64,000 nucleotides of DNA from NCBI RefSeq assembly GCF_018224955.1, contig NZ_JAGTUU010000007.1:1-64000 (forward strand), written 5' to 3'. The position numbers were made by a program, and so were the translations under genes. Within the stretch, counting starts at the first letter, position 1, and each line of letters starts with the position of its first letter. The DNA comes from Thetidibacter halocola. GTDB lineage: Bacteria > Pseudomonadota > Alphaproteobacteria > Rhodobacterales > Rhodobacteraceae. Positions 27,091 to 36,511 of the stretch are shown in pieces. The notes under the pieces were generated by a model. That model searched no databases. It saw only the letters and a list, made by a program, of their open reading frames with translations, and was not told the origin of the DNA.

Positions 27091-27750
27091 ATGAATAACG
27101 AGGCAGACAAGGAGCGACGCGCCGGCCCGCCCGTACATGAGCAGGTCTATCGCAGGCTGCGTGAGATGGTCCTGTTCGGCGAGATGGAGCCGGGGCAGCC
27201 GGTGACGATCCAGGGCCTGGTCGAGACGCTGGGGGCGGGCATGACCCCGGTGCGTGAGGCGCTGCGCCGCCTTACGGCCGAGGGCGCGCTTGCCGCGCAA
27301 GGGAACCGGCGGATCGTCGTTCCTATGCTGGATCACGGGTTGATCGACGAGTTGACGATCGCGCGCGTCGCACTGGAACCGCTGCTGGCCGCGCGGGCGG
27401 CGCCCAATGTCGACGCGGGCACGCTGGCGCTTCTGGCCGAGACGGACGAACGGCTGGACCGTGCCATCGCGCGCGGCGACATCGCGCTTTACCTGCGCGA
27501 AAACCACGTCTTTCATGCCCAGCTGCACGGGTTGGCGCAAGCACCGATCATGGGGGCGCTGGTGGACAGCCTTTGGTTGCGTTTCGGCCCCAGCCTGCGG
27601 GTCGTCTGCGGCCAGGTGGGAACCCGCAACCTGCCGGATCGGCACAAGGATCTGCTTGCCGCGCTGGCGGCACGCAACGCGATGGCGGCCGCCGAAGCAG
27701 TGCGGTTGGACGTGCTTCAGGGAATGGATCTGATCCGCGCCTCGCTTTGA
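27091..27750 (+). CDS. GntR-family (FadR/FCD) transcriptional regulator of the putrescine locus
   Basis: A 219-residue regulator. The N-terminal winged helix spans about residues 10-75, with the recognition region GMTPVREALRRLTAEGAL. The C-terminal FCD ligand domain (about 80-205) carries the metal/ligand-binding residues in LRENHVFHAQLH and DRHKDLLAALAAR. The ATG at 27091 has GGGAGG at good spacing; an upstream TTG-type frame is ignored. It lies between two divergent or serial putrescine transcription units that share a palindrome, so it most likely represses both and is released by a polyamine or its aldehyde product. The effector is not known. Confidence 0.88.
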   Translation: MNNEADKERRAGPPVHEQVYRRLREMVLFGEMEPGQPVTIQGLVETLGAGMTPVREALRRLTAEGALAAQGNRRIVVPMLDHGLIDELTIARVALEPLLAARAAPNVDAGTLALLAETDERLDRAIARGDIALYLRENHVFHAQLHGLAQAPIMGALVDSLWLRFGPSLRVVCGQVGTRNLPDRHKDLLAALAARNAMAAAEAVRLDVLQGMDLIRASL

Positions 27751-27825
27751 ATCCGGGCGTTTCGCGGGTCTTGGGCCGACCCAACTCTGCGCCGTGGCGT
27801 CGCGGCCCCGCAACGCGTGATTCGA

Positions 27826-27853
27826 TTGACACGGAACAATTTGATCATATTCT
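27826..27853 (+). promoter_or_regulatory. Promoter and operator of the putrescine aminotransferase gene
   Basis: TTGACA (27826-27831) and TATTCT (27848-27853) are 16 bases apart. The palindrome-like ATTTGATCATAT (27839-27850) covers the spacer and the start of the -10, matching 11 of 12 bases of the site in front of potF. This placement would block RNA polymerase when a repressor is bound. Confidence 0.65.
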
Positions 27854-27878
27854 GCGCGCAAAGCTTTCGGAGGCAGCC

Positions 27879-29273
27879 ATGAACGTGATCTCGACCAATA
27901 CGCCCACCGCCGAGTTGCAGGCCCTGGACGCCGCCCATCACCTGCACCCGTTCACCCATGCAGCGGCACTGAACAAGAAGGGCGCGCGCATCATCACGCG
28001 GGCCGAGGGCTGCTGGCTGACGGACAGCGAGGGCAACCGCATCCTCGATGGCATGGCCGGGCTGTGGTGCGTGAACGTGGGCTACGGCCGGCGCGAACTG
28101 GCCGACGCGGCGCACCGCCAGATGATGGAACTGCCGTTCTACAACACCTTCTTCCAGACCAGCCACGTGCCCGCCATCGCGCTGTCCACCAAGCTGGCCG
28201 AACTGGCGCCGGGCACTCTGAACCACGTGTTCTTCGCCGGCTCGGGGTCCGAGGCGAATGATACCAACCTGCGCATGGTGCGCGCCTACTGGATGCAGAA
28301 GGGCCAGCCTGAGCGACAGTGGATCATCTCGCGCTGGAACGGCTATCACGGTTCGACTGTGGGCGCAGGCAGCCTTGGCGGGATGAAGCCGATGCACACC
28401 CAGGGCGTCCCGACGATCCCCGGCATCGCCCATATCGACCAGCCCAACTGGTGGTCCGAGGGTGGCGATCTGTCGCCCGAGGAATTCGGGCTTGAGCGTG
28501 CCCGCCAGCTGGAGGCCAAGATCCTTGAACTGGGGCCGGAAAACGTCGCGGCCTTCATCGCCGAGCCGGTGCAGGGCGCCGGTGGCGTGATCGTCGCGCC
28601 TGACAGCTACTGGCCGGAAATCCAGCGAATCGTGAAGAAATACGGTATCCTGCTGATCGCTGACGAGGTGATCTGCGGGTTCGGCCGGACCGGCAACTGG
28701 TTCGGCAGCCAGACCCTCGGCATCCAGCCTGACATCATGACCATCGCCAAGGGCCTGTCCTCGGGCTATCAGCCGATCGGCGGCTCGATCGTGTCCGACG
28801 AGGTGGCCGAGGTGATCGGCAGCATGGAGTTCAACCACGGCTACACCTATTCCGGCCATCCCGTGGCCTGCGCCGTGGCGCTTGAGAACCTGCGCATCCT
28901 CGAAGAGGACGGCATCGTCGATCGCGTCCGCGAGGACACCGCGCCCTATCTCAAGACGAAATTCGAGGCGCTGGCCGAGCATCCGCTGGTCGGCGAGGCC
29001 AAGATCGTCGGCATGATGGGATCGATCGCGCTGACGCCAGACAAGGCGTCGCGCGCGGCCTTCGCCTCCGAGGCCGGCACGGTCGGCCTGATCTGCCGCG
29101 AGCGGTGCTTTGCCAACAACCTGATCATGCGCCATGTCTATGACCGCATGATCCTGTCGCCGGCGCTGGTGATTTCGAAATCCGAGATCGACACGCTGAT
29201 CGACCGCGCCTGGCAGTGCCTGGACGAGACCCATGCCAAGCTGAAGGCCGAAGGCATGATGAAGTCGGCTTGA
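27879..29273 (+). CDS. class III aminotransferase, putrescine--pyruvate type (SpuC-like)
   Basis: A 464-residue PLP-dependent omega-aminotransferase. The N-terminal HHLHPFTHAAALNKKGARII and the region GMAGLWCVNVGYGRRELADA are typical of putrescine/polyamine-pyruvate and beta-alanine-pyruvate aminotransferases. PLP is contacted by ADEVICGFGRTG and bound by Lys in TIAKGLSSGYQPIG. The expected reaction transfers the amino group of putrescine to pyruvate, giving 4-aminobutanal and alanine. GGAGG precedes the ATG at 27879. Position beside potFGHI, the oxidase and the GntR gene supports putrescine, though other omega-amino acids are possible. Confidence 0.87.
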   Translation: MNVISTNTPTAELQALDAAHHLHPFTHAAALNKKGARIITRAEGCWLTDSEGNRILDGMAGLWCVNVGYGRRELADAAHRQMMELPFYNTFFQTSHVPAIALSTKLAELAPGTLNHVFFAGSGSEANDTNLRMVRAYWMQKGQPERQWIISRWNGYHGSTVGAGSLGGMKPMHTQGVPTIPGIAHIDQPNWWSEGGDLSPEEFGLERARQLEAKILELGPENVAAFIAEPVQGAGGVIVAPDSYWPEIQRIVKKYGILLIADEVICGFGRTGNWFGSQTLGIQPDIMTIAKGLSSGYQPIGGSIVSDEVAEVIGSMEFNHGYTYSGHPVACAVALENLRILEEDGIVDRVREDTAPYLKTKFEALAEHPLVGEAKIVGMMGSIALTPDKASRAAFASEAGTVGLICRERCFANNLIMRHVYDRMILSPALVISKSEIDTLIDRAWQCLDETHAKLKAEGMMKSA

Positions 29274-29357
29274 GCCGTCTTCATCCGGTGTTAAGACCGT
29301 CCGGGTTATACCGTCCGATCATCACGGGGCGGGTGGGTTCGCATCAGGAGGCGACCC

Positions 29358-30308
29358 ATGACTTGGTTACGGATCTGCGCGGCTCTGGCGGCCTGTCTGC
29401 TGGCGTTGCCCTCTGCCTCACGCGCGGGCGCACCGACGCCCGCCGCGATGGAGCCTCCCGGCATGGTCGACGTGGCGCTGATGCTGGCCGTCGACGTGTC
29501 GTCCTCGGTTGATGCCGATGAACGCCGGTTCCAGCGCATGGCCTATGCCCGCGCTCTGGCCGATCCTCTGGTGATGCGCGCCGCGCTGGGCGGGCGCAGC
29601 GGGCGCATCGCGCTGGGCTACATGGAATGGTCGGGACCGGGCTACCAGAACCTGGCGCTGCCGGTGCGCGCCATCGGCTCGCCCGACGAGATGCAGGCCT
29701 TTGCCGCCCAGATCGGGGCGATGGCGGATGCGCCTGTCGCCGCCCACGTGATGGATTACGGCATCTATGACGGCACCACCGCGATGGGCAATGCTCTGGC
29801 CCGCGCGGCCGAGGCGCTGCGCGCGTCCGGCTTCGCCGCGCGCTCGACCGTGATCGACATCTCGGCCGACGGGGTCAGCAACGACGGACTCCATGTGGAC
29901 ACCATGCGCGACGGTCTGCTGGCGCAAGGTATTATCATCAACGGCCTGCCCATCGCGGTCGGCCCTCCGGCCACGGATGGTTACGCCATCGGGCTCGACA
30001 ATCAGGAACAGCGGCTGGAGATATTCTTTGCCGATTGCGTCATCGGCGGGCCGGGCGCGTTTCACATCCTGGCGCGCGGCTGGAAGGACGTGGAACAGGC
30101 CCTGCGCGCCAAGCTGATCCTCGAACTGGCGGGGCTGCCGCCGTCTGACCGGCAACGCGTTGCACAGGCGCTGGGCGGTGATCCCAGTCCGGTCGAACGG
30201 GTCCGCCCGGCGCAGTTCCGAATCGACTTGGGCGCGGACCCCGTGGTGGACGCTCCGAGGATCGACTGCGCCTCGGGCATGGTCAATCCGCTGCTGGCCG
30301 CGCGCTGA
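29358..30308 (+). CDS. exported DUF1194 (von Willebrand A-like) protein
   Basis: A 316-residue protein with a signal peptide (LRICAALAACLLALPSASRA, cleavage near residue 23). A VWA-like fold follows whose metal-ion-dependent adhesion site is visible as DVSSSVD (about residues 46-52). Later signatures STVIDISADGVSNDG and FADCVIGGPGAFH mark DUF1194, a family common in alphaproteobacteria and of unknown function. It probably acts in the periplasm as a metal-dependent binding protein. The ATG at 29358 has AGGAGG. It is convergent with the rhodanese gene (9 bp apart). Confidence 0.85.
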   Translation: MTWLRICAALAACLLALPSASRAGAPTPAAMEPPGMVDVALMLAVDVSSSVDADERRFQRMAYARALADPLVMRAALGGRSGRIALGYMEWSGPGYQNLALPVRAIGSPDEMQAFAAQIGAMADAPVAAHVMDYGIYDGTTAMGNALARAAEALRASGFAARSTVIDISADGVSNDGLHVDTMRDGLLAQGIIINGLPIAVGPPATDGYAIGLDNQEQRLEIFFADCVIGGPGAFHILARGWKDVEQALRAKLILELAGLPPSDRQRVAQALGGDPSPVERVRPAQFRIDLGADPVVDAPRIDCASGMVNPLLAAR

Positions 30309-30317
30309 GTGGAGGCG

Positions 30318-30692
30318 TCATGCCACCCGGTGCGGCGCGCCGGTGGACATGTTGGTGCCGATATAGGGCTTCTTCGCCCCCTTCCATGCGCCAAAGCCGC
30401 CCTCCATATGGGCAACGCGGGCCATCCCGGCCTCGATCGCGGCGCGGCTGACCTTTTCCGACCGGACACCCGAGCCGCAATGAAACACGATGCGCTTGTC
30501 GGTCTGGCCTGGCAGGGCGTCGGCCTTGAAGAAGGCCATCGGCATCAGCAGCGCGCCCTCGACATGCTCGAACATGTATTCCTGCGGGGTGCGCACGTCG
30601 ATCAACACGATTTCATGGTTGTTCAGGGCCGTTTCGACCTCGTCCACGGTCCAGGTTTCGAAAAGGGCGTCGCCCACCTGCTCGGTCTTCAT
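30318..30692 (-). CDS. rhodanese-like sulfurtransferase domain protein
   Basis: A 124-residue single rhodanese domain without signal peptide. Conserved segments are IVLIDVRTPQEYMFEHVEGA and the active-site loop VFHCGSGVRSEKV, where Cys can carry persulfide, and the closing MEGGFGAWKGAKKP. It should act in the cytosol in sulfur transfer or detoxification, unlike the exported, Cys-less rhodanese-like protein at 9940-10512. The ATG at 30692 is the family start. Probably monocistronic. Confidence 0.85.
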   Translation of the reverse strand: MKTEQVGDALFETWTVDEVETALNNHEIVLIDVRTPQEYMFEHVEGALLMPMAFFKADALPGQTDKRIVFHCGSGVRSEKVSRAAIEAGMARVAHMEGGFGAWKGAKKPYIGTNMSTGAPHRVA

Positions 30693-30763
30693 CCCGTGTC
30701 TCCCCTTCGTTGCGGTTCTGCCGGAATCCTGCCCCGACTGGCCGCGCACCGCAAGCGTCGCGG

Positions 30764-31675
30764 TCAACTGGCGCGTCGCACACCACGGCGGCAGACTTCG
30801 ACCATGTGCTCGGCGAACACCTGCACCTTGGGGTCGCGATGACGGCGCGAGGGGGACAGACAGGCCAGTTGTGTCGGATAGGGCGGGGTTGCGGTCGCCA
30901 CCGGCACCAGCGCGCCCGAGGCCAGGTGTTCTGCCACCTCGAATTCCGGTTTCAGCACGATTCCCGTGCCCGCCAGCGCCCAGTCGGTCAGGACATCGCC
31001 ATCGTCGCATTCGAAGGGTCCGGCAATCTCGAACCGCTTGGGGCCGTCGACGGTGCGCAGGGTCCACTGGAACTCGCTGGCGCCGGGAAAACGCAGGTTG
31101 AGGCAGTCGTGCCGGTCACGCACCAGCGCCGCGCCGTTCTTCGGCATGCCGCGAAGCGCGATGTAATCGGGAGACGCAACCAGCACGCGCGGGCAATCGG
31201 CGATCATCCGAACCTTGAGGTCGCTGTCGGCCAGCGGACCGAGGTGAAAGGCGAGGTCGAGCCCCTCTCCCGTCACATCGACGACCCGATCGGACAGGCG
31301 CAGGCGCACGTCGATCTCGGGATAGGTTTCGCGAAAGCGCGGCAACTCGGGCGCGATGATCCGGCGGCCCAGGCCCAGAGGCGCGGCGACGAACAGCGTG
31401 CCGCGCGGACTCTGAGCCGCTTCCATCACTGCGCCTTCGGCGGCATCGATGGATTCGAGGATGCCGCGCGCGCCGTCATAGAAAAGACGCCCATGCTCGG
31501 TCGGGTTCAGCGCCCGGGTCGTCCGGTTGAACAACCGCACGCCCAAGTGCTTTTCCAGTTCCGCAATGCGAGACGAGGCGACGGCGGGCGAGGTGCGCTG
31601 ATCCCGGGCGGCGGCCGACATGCTGCCCAATTCGTAGACGCGGACGAACATCCGGACGTTGTTCACATAGGACAT
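30764..31675 (-). CDS. LysR-family transcriptional regulator
   Basis: A 303-residue LysR regulator. The N-terminal winged helix-turn-helix (about residues 5-62) includes GSMSAAARDQRTSPAVASSR and ELEKHLGVRLFNRTTRAL. The C-terminal effector domain starts at about 90 (GTLFVAAPLGLGRRIIAPEL). It is divergent from puuD with a 102-bp shared gap, the usual LysR layout, so it probably controls purine/urate breakdown. The effector is unknown, with urate or a breakdown product as candidates. The ATG at 31675 starts just before the first helix. Confidence 0.88.
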   Translation of the reverse strand: MSYVNNVRMFVRVYELGSMSAAARDQRTSPAVASSRIAELEKHLGVRLFNRTTRALNPTEHGRLFYDGARGILESIDAAEGAVMEAAQSPRGTLFVAAPLGLGRRIIAPELPRFRETYPEIDVRLRLSDRVVDVTGEGLDLAFHLGPLADSDLKVRMIADCPRVLVASPDYIALRGMPKNGAALVRDRHDCLNLRFPGASEFQWTLRTVDGPKRFEIAGPFECDDGDVLTDWALAGTGIVLKPEFEVAEHLASGALVPVATATPPYPTQLACLSPSRRHRDPKVQVFAEHMVEVCRRGVRRAS

Positions 31676-31719
31676 GGCGCTTTTCGGATTTCTTTGAAAG
31701 TCTCGCGGGATTATCTGGA

Positions 31720-31747
31720 TTAACACGCAAACGGCGATGCGTATAGC
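31720..31747 (+). promoter_or_regulatory. Likely puuD promoter
   Basis: TTAACA (31720-31725) and TATAGC (31742-31747) are 16 bases apart in the lysR-puuD gap, ending 30 bases before the puuD ATG. It overlaps the region where a LysR-type site would be expected. No clear T-N11-A palindrome could be singled out. Confidence 0.4.
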
Positions 31748-31777
31748 CTGCGCGGGACTTCAGACAGGGAGAGTGTC

Positions 31778-33007
31778 ATGTACGATCTTGCCGCGATGGG
31801 CGCCTGGGTGGAATTCGGCGTCCGCTGGCTGCATGTCATCACCGCGATTGCGTGGATCGGGTCGAGTTTCTACTTCATCGCGCTGGACCTTGGCCTGCAC
31901 CGCGACCGCAACCTGGCCTCGGGTGCCGATGGCGAGGAATGGCAGGTGCATGGCGGCGGTTTCTACCACATCCAGAAATACCTGGTCGCGCCCGAACAGA
32001 TGCCCGGCGACCTTGTCTGGTTCAAATGGGAAAGCTACGCCACCTGGCTGTCGGGTTTCGCCATGCTGGTGCTGGTCTATTACCTCGGGGCCGAGTTCTA
32101 TCTGATCGATCCGGCTGTGATGGACCTGTCGGTCTGGCAGGCTGTGCTGATCTCGCTCGCCTCGCTGGCCTTTGGCTGGCTGGCCTACAACACGATCTGC
32201 CGTGTCTTCGTGAACGCCAACCAGACCGCGCTGATGGTCGCGCTGTTCGTGGTGCTGGTGGGCATGGCGTATTTCTACACCTCGGTGTTCTCTGGGCGGG
32301 CGGCGCTGCTGCATCTCGGGGCGTTCACCGCCACGATCATGAGCGCGAACGTCTTCATGGTCATCATCCCGAACCAGAAGATCGTCGTCGCCGACCTGAT
32401 CGCGGGCCGCAAGCCCGATCCGAAATACGGCAAGATCGCCAAGCAGCGGAGCACGCACAACAACTACCTGACACTGCCCGTGCTGTTCCTGATGCTGTCG
32501 AACCACTACCCGCTGTCCTTCGCCACCGACTACAACTGGATCATCGCCAGCCTCGTCTTCCTGATGGGCGTGACGATCCGGCACTTCTTCAACACAATGC
32601 ACATGCGCAGGGGAATGCCGTGGTGGACCTGGGCGGCGACCGCGATCCTGTTCCTGATCATCATGGGTCTGTCGACGGCGCCCATGCGGGGGAATGACAG
32701 CGACGAGGTGCAGGCCTGGGCGCAGCGCTATGCGCAGGCCGAGGGGTTCAACGAGGTGACGGATATCGTGATGGGGCGCTGTTCCATGTGCCATGCGGCG
32801 GAACCGGCGTGGGACGGGTTGCTCTGGGCGCCCAAGGGGGTGCATCTGGACACGCCGGCGCGCATCGCCGAGCACGCGACCTCCATCTACCTGCAATCCG
32901 GGCTGAGCCACGCGATGCCGCCCGCGAATCTGTCATGGATGGAGGAAACGGAACGCGCGGCGATCCGCGCGTGGTACGAGGCCGCGACGGCCAAGGGCGG
33001 GGCGTGA
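31778..33007 (+). CDS. puuD: membrane urate oxidase PuuD with C-terminal cytochrome c domain
   Basis: A 409-residue protein in two parts. Residues 1-310 carry about eight membrane helices and the PuuD-type core (GVRWLHVITAIAWIGSSFYF, HGGGFYHIQKYLVAP, NHYPLSFATDYNW), a membrane-bound urate oxidase unrelated to soluble uricase. Residues about 320-400 are a periplasmic cytochrome c domain with the haem motif CSMCH (about 338) and a possible Met ligand in LSHAMPPANLSW. Electrons from urate would pass to the fused haem and on to the respiratory chain rather than to oxygen directly. The ATG at 31778 has GGGAG upstream. Divergent from the LysR gene. Confidence 0.92.
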   Translation: MYDLAAMGAWVEFGVRWLHVITAIAWIGSSFYFIALDLGLHRDRNLASGADGEEWQVHGGGFYHIQKYLVAPEQMPGDLVWFKWESYATWLSGFAMLVLVYYLGAEFYLIDPAVMDLSVWQAVLISLASLAFGWLAYNTICRVFVNANQTALMVALFVVLVGMAYFYTSVFSGRAALLHLGAFTATIMSANVFMVIIPNQKIVVADLIAGRKPDPKYGKIAKQRSTHNNYLTLPVLFLMLSNHYPLSFATDYNWIIASLVFLMGVTIRHFFNTMHMRRGMPWWTWAATAILFLIIMGLSTAPMRGNDSDEVQAWAQRYAQAEGFNEVTDIVMGRCSMCHAAEPAWDGLLWAPKGVHLDTPARIAEHATSIYLQSGLSHAMPPANLSWMEETERAAIRAWYEAATAKGGA

Positions 33008-33022
33008 CCCCGCCGGTTGCGA

Positions 33023-33127
33023 TCAATGCGGTTTCTTCACCAGGCTGACTGGCCGGAACCAGGTGCGCGCGAACGCCTCGCCATAAATGGCAGAGATCGT
33101 TTCGAAGGTGATCAGTGAAACGGGCAT
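33023..33127 (-). CDS. candidate small protein (34 aa)
   Basis: A 34-codon frame with ATG at 33127 and a perfect GGAGG five bases upstream, ending TGA at 33025-33023. The product MPVSLITFETISAIYGEAFA plus a basic tail (RTWFRPVSLVKKPH) has an amphipathic helix of about 20 residues and a cationic C-terminus, suggesting membrane association. The codons are ordinary for this genome, while the upstream 170 bp are unusually A/T-rich, as expected of a promoter. An in-frame ATG four codons earlier would place the GGAGG inside the gene. It is tail to tail with puuD. No family is known to me. Confidence 0.5.
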   Translation of the reverse strand: MPVSLITFETISAIYGEAFARTWFRPVSLVKKPH

Positions 33128-33299
33128 TGAAGCCTCCATGACTGCTCTCGGAGATTTATTAACGTAATTTTCATACGCAATCCATCCGACCTTAGTTCAA
33201 TTATTTCTTCAATACGCTAACATCTCGTGAACGGGATGTTGGCGGTGTTTCCGAATTCCCGCGTTTCAGAATCGCAGCTGCCATGCTAGGTCTGGTGGC

Positions 33300-35135
33300 A
33301 TGAACAGCGTCAGCCCCAATATGCGCCCCGTGATCCGGCAACTTGACGAGTCCGCCGTCAACCGCATCGCGGCCGGCGAGGTGGTGGAGCGACCCGCCAG
33401 CGCCGTTAAGGAACTGGTGGAAAATGCCATCGACGCGGGCGCGCGGCGCGTCACGGTCGAGGTGGCGGATGGCGGCAAGACCCTGATCCGGGTCAGCGAC
33501 GACGGCTGCGGCATGACCGAGGCGGAATTGCCGCTGGCCCTGTCGCGGCATGCCACGTCGAAAATCGACGGATCGGACCTGTTGAACATACATTCCTTCG
33601 GCTTCCGGGGCGAGGCGCTGCCCTCGTTGGGGGCGGTCGGGCGACTGACGCTCCAGAGCCGGGCCAAGGGGTTCGACCCGGTCGAGTTGTCGGTGAACGG
33701 TGGCGCGATGGGGGCCGTGCGGCCCTGCGCGCATGGCATCGGCACCACGGTCACGTTGCGCGATCTGTTCTATGCAACGCCCGCGCGGCTGAAATTCCTG
33801 CGCTCGGACCGGGCTGAGATGCAGGCCATCTCGGACGTGATGAAACGCCTTGCGATGGCCGAACCCTCGGTCGGCTTTGTCCTGCGCGACGTGTCGGGCG
33901 GCGAGGACCGCGTGAGTTTTCGCGCCGACCCCGAGACGGGCGATCTGTTCGATGCGCTGCGCGGTCGGCTGGCGCGGGTCATTGGGGGCGAGTTCACGGA
34001 AAACGCCCTGCCCATCGACGCCACGCGCGATGGGTTCCGCCTGACCGGCTTTGCCGCGCTGCCCACCTATTCGCGGGGCTCGGCCGTCGCGCAATTCCTG
34101 TTCGTCAACGGCCGCCCTGTGCGGGACAAGCTGCTGATCGGCGCGCTGCGTGGCGCCTATGCCGATTTCCTGTCGCGCGACCGGCACCCGGCCGTGGCGC
34201 TGTTCGTCGATTGCGACCCGCAACTGGTGGACGTGAACGTGCACCCGGCGAAATCCGAGGTCCGCTTTCGCGAGCCGGGTCTGGTGCGGGGTCTGATCGT
34301 CTCTGCCTTGCGGCACGCGCTGGCTGAGGCGGGGCATCGCGCCTCGTCGACCCTTGCCGGGGCGACGCTGGGCGCGATGCAGGTCGAACCGGCGCAGCCG
34401 CGCGTCTACCAGATGGATCGGCCAAGCCCCTTGGCGCGCGCCGCCTCTTATGCTGCGCAGGCGCCGCAGGCGGGGTTCGCCGATCTGGGCGCGGTCTGGT
34501 CGGGTCGCGTGGTCGAGGCCGAACCCGCCGGCACGCCCGACACCGTAGCCGAGGCGCTGCCGCTGGGCGCCGCGCGTGGACAGGTGCATGAGAACTACAT
34601 CATCGCCCAGACCGCCGACGGCGTCGTGATCGTCGACCAGCACGCGGCTCATGAGCGGCTCGTCTACGAGAAGCTCAAGCGGCAGATGGCCGAGACCGGC
34701 GTCGCCGCGCAGGCCCTGCTGATCCCCGAGGTGGTCGACCTGTCCATGGGCGACCGCGCCCGCCTGCTGGAGCATGCCGAGACGCTGCATCGCATGGGCC
34801 TGTCGATCGAACCCTTTGGCGGCGGCGCGGTAGCCGTGCGCGAGACGCCTGCGATCCTCGGCGAGATCAACGCCGGGGCGCTGATCCGTGATATCCTCGA
34901 CGAACTCGACGACCTGGGCGACAGCCAGCTTGTGCAGGACAAGATCGAGGCGATCCTCAGCCGTGTCGCCTGTCATGGCGCGATCCGGTCGGGCCGCCGG
35001 ATGCGCGCCGAAGAGATGGACGCCCTGCTGCGCGAGATGGAGGCGACGCCCCATTCCGGCCAGTGCAACCACGGGCGGCCCACCTATGTGGAATTGAAAC
35101 TGTCCGACATCGAACGGCTGTTCGGGCGCACATGA
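33300..35135 (+). CDS. mutL: DNA mismatch repair protein MutL
   Basis: A 611-residue GHKL ATPase that couples MutS recognition to strand removal. The N-terminal ATPase motifs are complete: [20 protein letters not shown] with [15 protein letters not shown], and [13 protein letters not shown]. The middle carries [11 protein letters not shown]. The C-terminal dimerisation domain has [12 protein letters not shown], the metal-binding DQHA-x2-E-x4-E motif of nicking MutL proteins. This fits species without MutH, so this MutL probably makes the incision itself. Its stop overlaps the rmuC start by four bases. The ATG at 33300 is chosen; no strong ribosome site precedes it. Confidence 0.95.
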   Translation: MNSVSPNMRPVIRQLDESAVNRIAAGEVVERPASAVKELVENAIDAGARRVTVEVADGGKTLIRVSDDGCGMTEAELPLALSRHATSKIDGSDLLNIHSFGFRGEALPSLGAVGRLTLQSRAKGFDPVELSVNGGAMGAVRPCAHGIGTTVTLRDLFYATPARLKFLRSDRAEMQAISDVMKRLAMAEPSVGFVLRDVSGGEDRVSFRADPETGDLFDALRGRLARVIGGEFTENALPIDATRDGFRLTGFAALPTYSRGSAVAQFLFVNGRPVRDKLLIGALRGAYADFLSRDRHPAVALFVDCDPQLVDVNVHPAKSEVRFREPGLVRGLIVSALRHALAEAGHRASSTLAGATLGAMQVEPAQPRVYQMDRPSPLARAASYAAQAPQAGFADLGAVWSGRVVEAEPAGTPDTVAEALPLGAARGQVHENYIIAQTADGVVIVDQHAAHERLVYEKLKRQMAETGVAAQALLIPEVVDLSMGDRARLLEHAETLHRMGLSIEPFGGGAVAVRETPAILGEINAGALIRDILDELDDLGDSQLVQDKIEAILSRVACHGAIRSGRRMRAEEMDALLREMEATPHSGQCNHGRPTYVELKLSDIERLFGRT

Positions 35136-36289
35136 TCGCGGTCGGCGGGCAGGTCTATGCGTGGAACGATCCGCTGGTTCTGGGCGTCGCGGTGGCGCTG
35201 GTCGTCGTCCTGCTGATCCTGCGCGCCAGCGCCGCCGCAGCACGATCTGCCCGGCTGACCGAGACGATGGCGGCGCAGATGGGACAGCTCGGCCAGCGGG
35301 TGCAGGCGCTGGGCGACGGTCAGGAACGGCTGGCGGGCGGGTTGCATCATGTGTCGGAGGCCCAGGCCAAAAGCCAATCGGCGATGTTGCAATTGATGGA
35401 GGCCCGGCTGGCCGAGGTGCAGGAACGGATGGGCGAAAGCCTGACCGGCTCGGCGCGGCGCACGGCGCAGAGCCTGGGCGAGTTGCAGGAACGGCTGAAG
35501 GTCATCGACCAGGCGCAGGCCAATATCACCCGGCTGTCGGGCGACGTGCTGTCGTTGCAGGACATTCTTTCGAACAAGCAGACACGGGGCGCCTTTGGCG
35601 AGATCCAGCTGCATGACATCGTGTCCAAGGCGCTGCCCTCGGACAGTTTCACGATGCAGGCAACGCTGTCGAACGGACGACGGGCCGATTGCCTGATCCA
35701 CCTGCCCAATCCGCCGGGCGCCATCGTGGTCGACGCGAAATTTCCGCTGGAAGGCTACGAGGCGCTGCGTCGGGCAGAAACGCGCGACGAGGCGGCCCGC
35801 GCCGCGCAGAGTCTGCGCCTGTCGGTGCGCAAGCATATCCGCGACATCTCTGATCGCTACATCATCGAGGGCGAGACCGCCGACAGCGCGCTGATGTTCC
35901 TGCCATCCGAGGCAGTCTATGCCGAACTGCATGCCAATTTTGCCGAGCTTGTGCGTGAGGGGTTCAACGCCCGCGTCTGGATCGTGTCGCCCACGACCTG
36001 CATGGCCGTGCTGAACACGATGCGCGCGATTCTCAAGGACGCGCGAATGCGCGAGCAGGCCGGGGCGATCCGCCGCGAACTGCACCACCTCTCAGGTGAC
36101 ATGGAGCGCCTATTGTCGCGGGTCGGCAATCTCGACCGCCATTTCTCGATGGCGAGCCGCGATATCGAGGAAATCCGCATCAGCGCGGACAAGGCCGGTA
36201 AACGGGCGCGACAGCTGGATAATTTCGATTTCGAGGAGATCGCCCAGCCGTCCGCCGACCCAATCGTTCCGATCCGGTCACCCCGGTGA
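35132..36289 (+). CDS. rmuC: DNA recombination protein RmuC
   Basis: A 385-residue protein with an N-terminal membrane anchor ([20 protein letters not shown], about residues 14-33). A long coiled coil follows (about 35-150), then the RmuC nuclease-like domain, with [20 protein letters not shown], the central [14 protein letters not shown] and [13 protein letters not shown]. RmuC limits DNA inversions at short repeats in E. coli. The ATG overlaps the mutL stop (ATGA), so the two repair genes are translationally coupled. The fold assignment to PD-(D/E)XK-like nucleases is family knowledge. Confidence 0.93.
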   Translation: MIAVGGQVYAWNDPLVLGVAVALVVVLLILRASAAAARSARLTETMAAQMGQLGQRVQALGDGQERLAGGLHHVSEAQAKSQSAMLQLMEARLAEVQERMGESLTGSARRTAQSLGELQERLKVIDQAQANITRLSGDVLSLQDILSNKQTRGAFGEIQLHDIVSKALPSDSFTMQATLSNGRRADCLIHLPNPPGAIVVDAKFPLEGYEALRRAETRDEAARAAQSLRLSVRKHIRDISDRYIIEGETADSALMFLPSEAVYAELHANFAELVREGFNARVWIVSPTTCMAVLNTMRAILKDARMREQAGAIRRELHHLSGDMERLLSRVGNLDRHFSMASRDIEEIRISADKAGKRARQLDNFDFEEIAQPSADPIVPIRSPR

Positions 36290-36511
36290 TTGCTGCGCTG
36301 CGGCAATAGTTGAGCCTTAAACCAATCTTCCCCTTGTGCCATGCGGCCGGCGCATGCAGGCTATGCGTCAAGCGATCTGCCGCCAAGGAACTTCACCTGC
36401 TAGGACAGCGCCAATTCGCGGGTCCGAGAGGTGAATGCGGGCCGGCAGGCAGACCGAAACAGGATCGTTCAGGGTTAAACAGTCCGGACGGTCAGCGAAA
36501 GGGAGAGGGCC

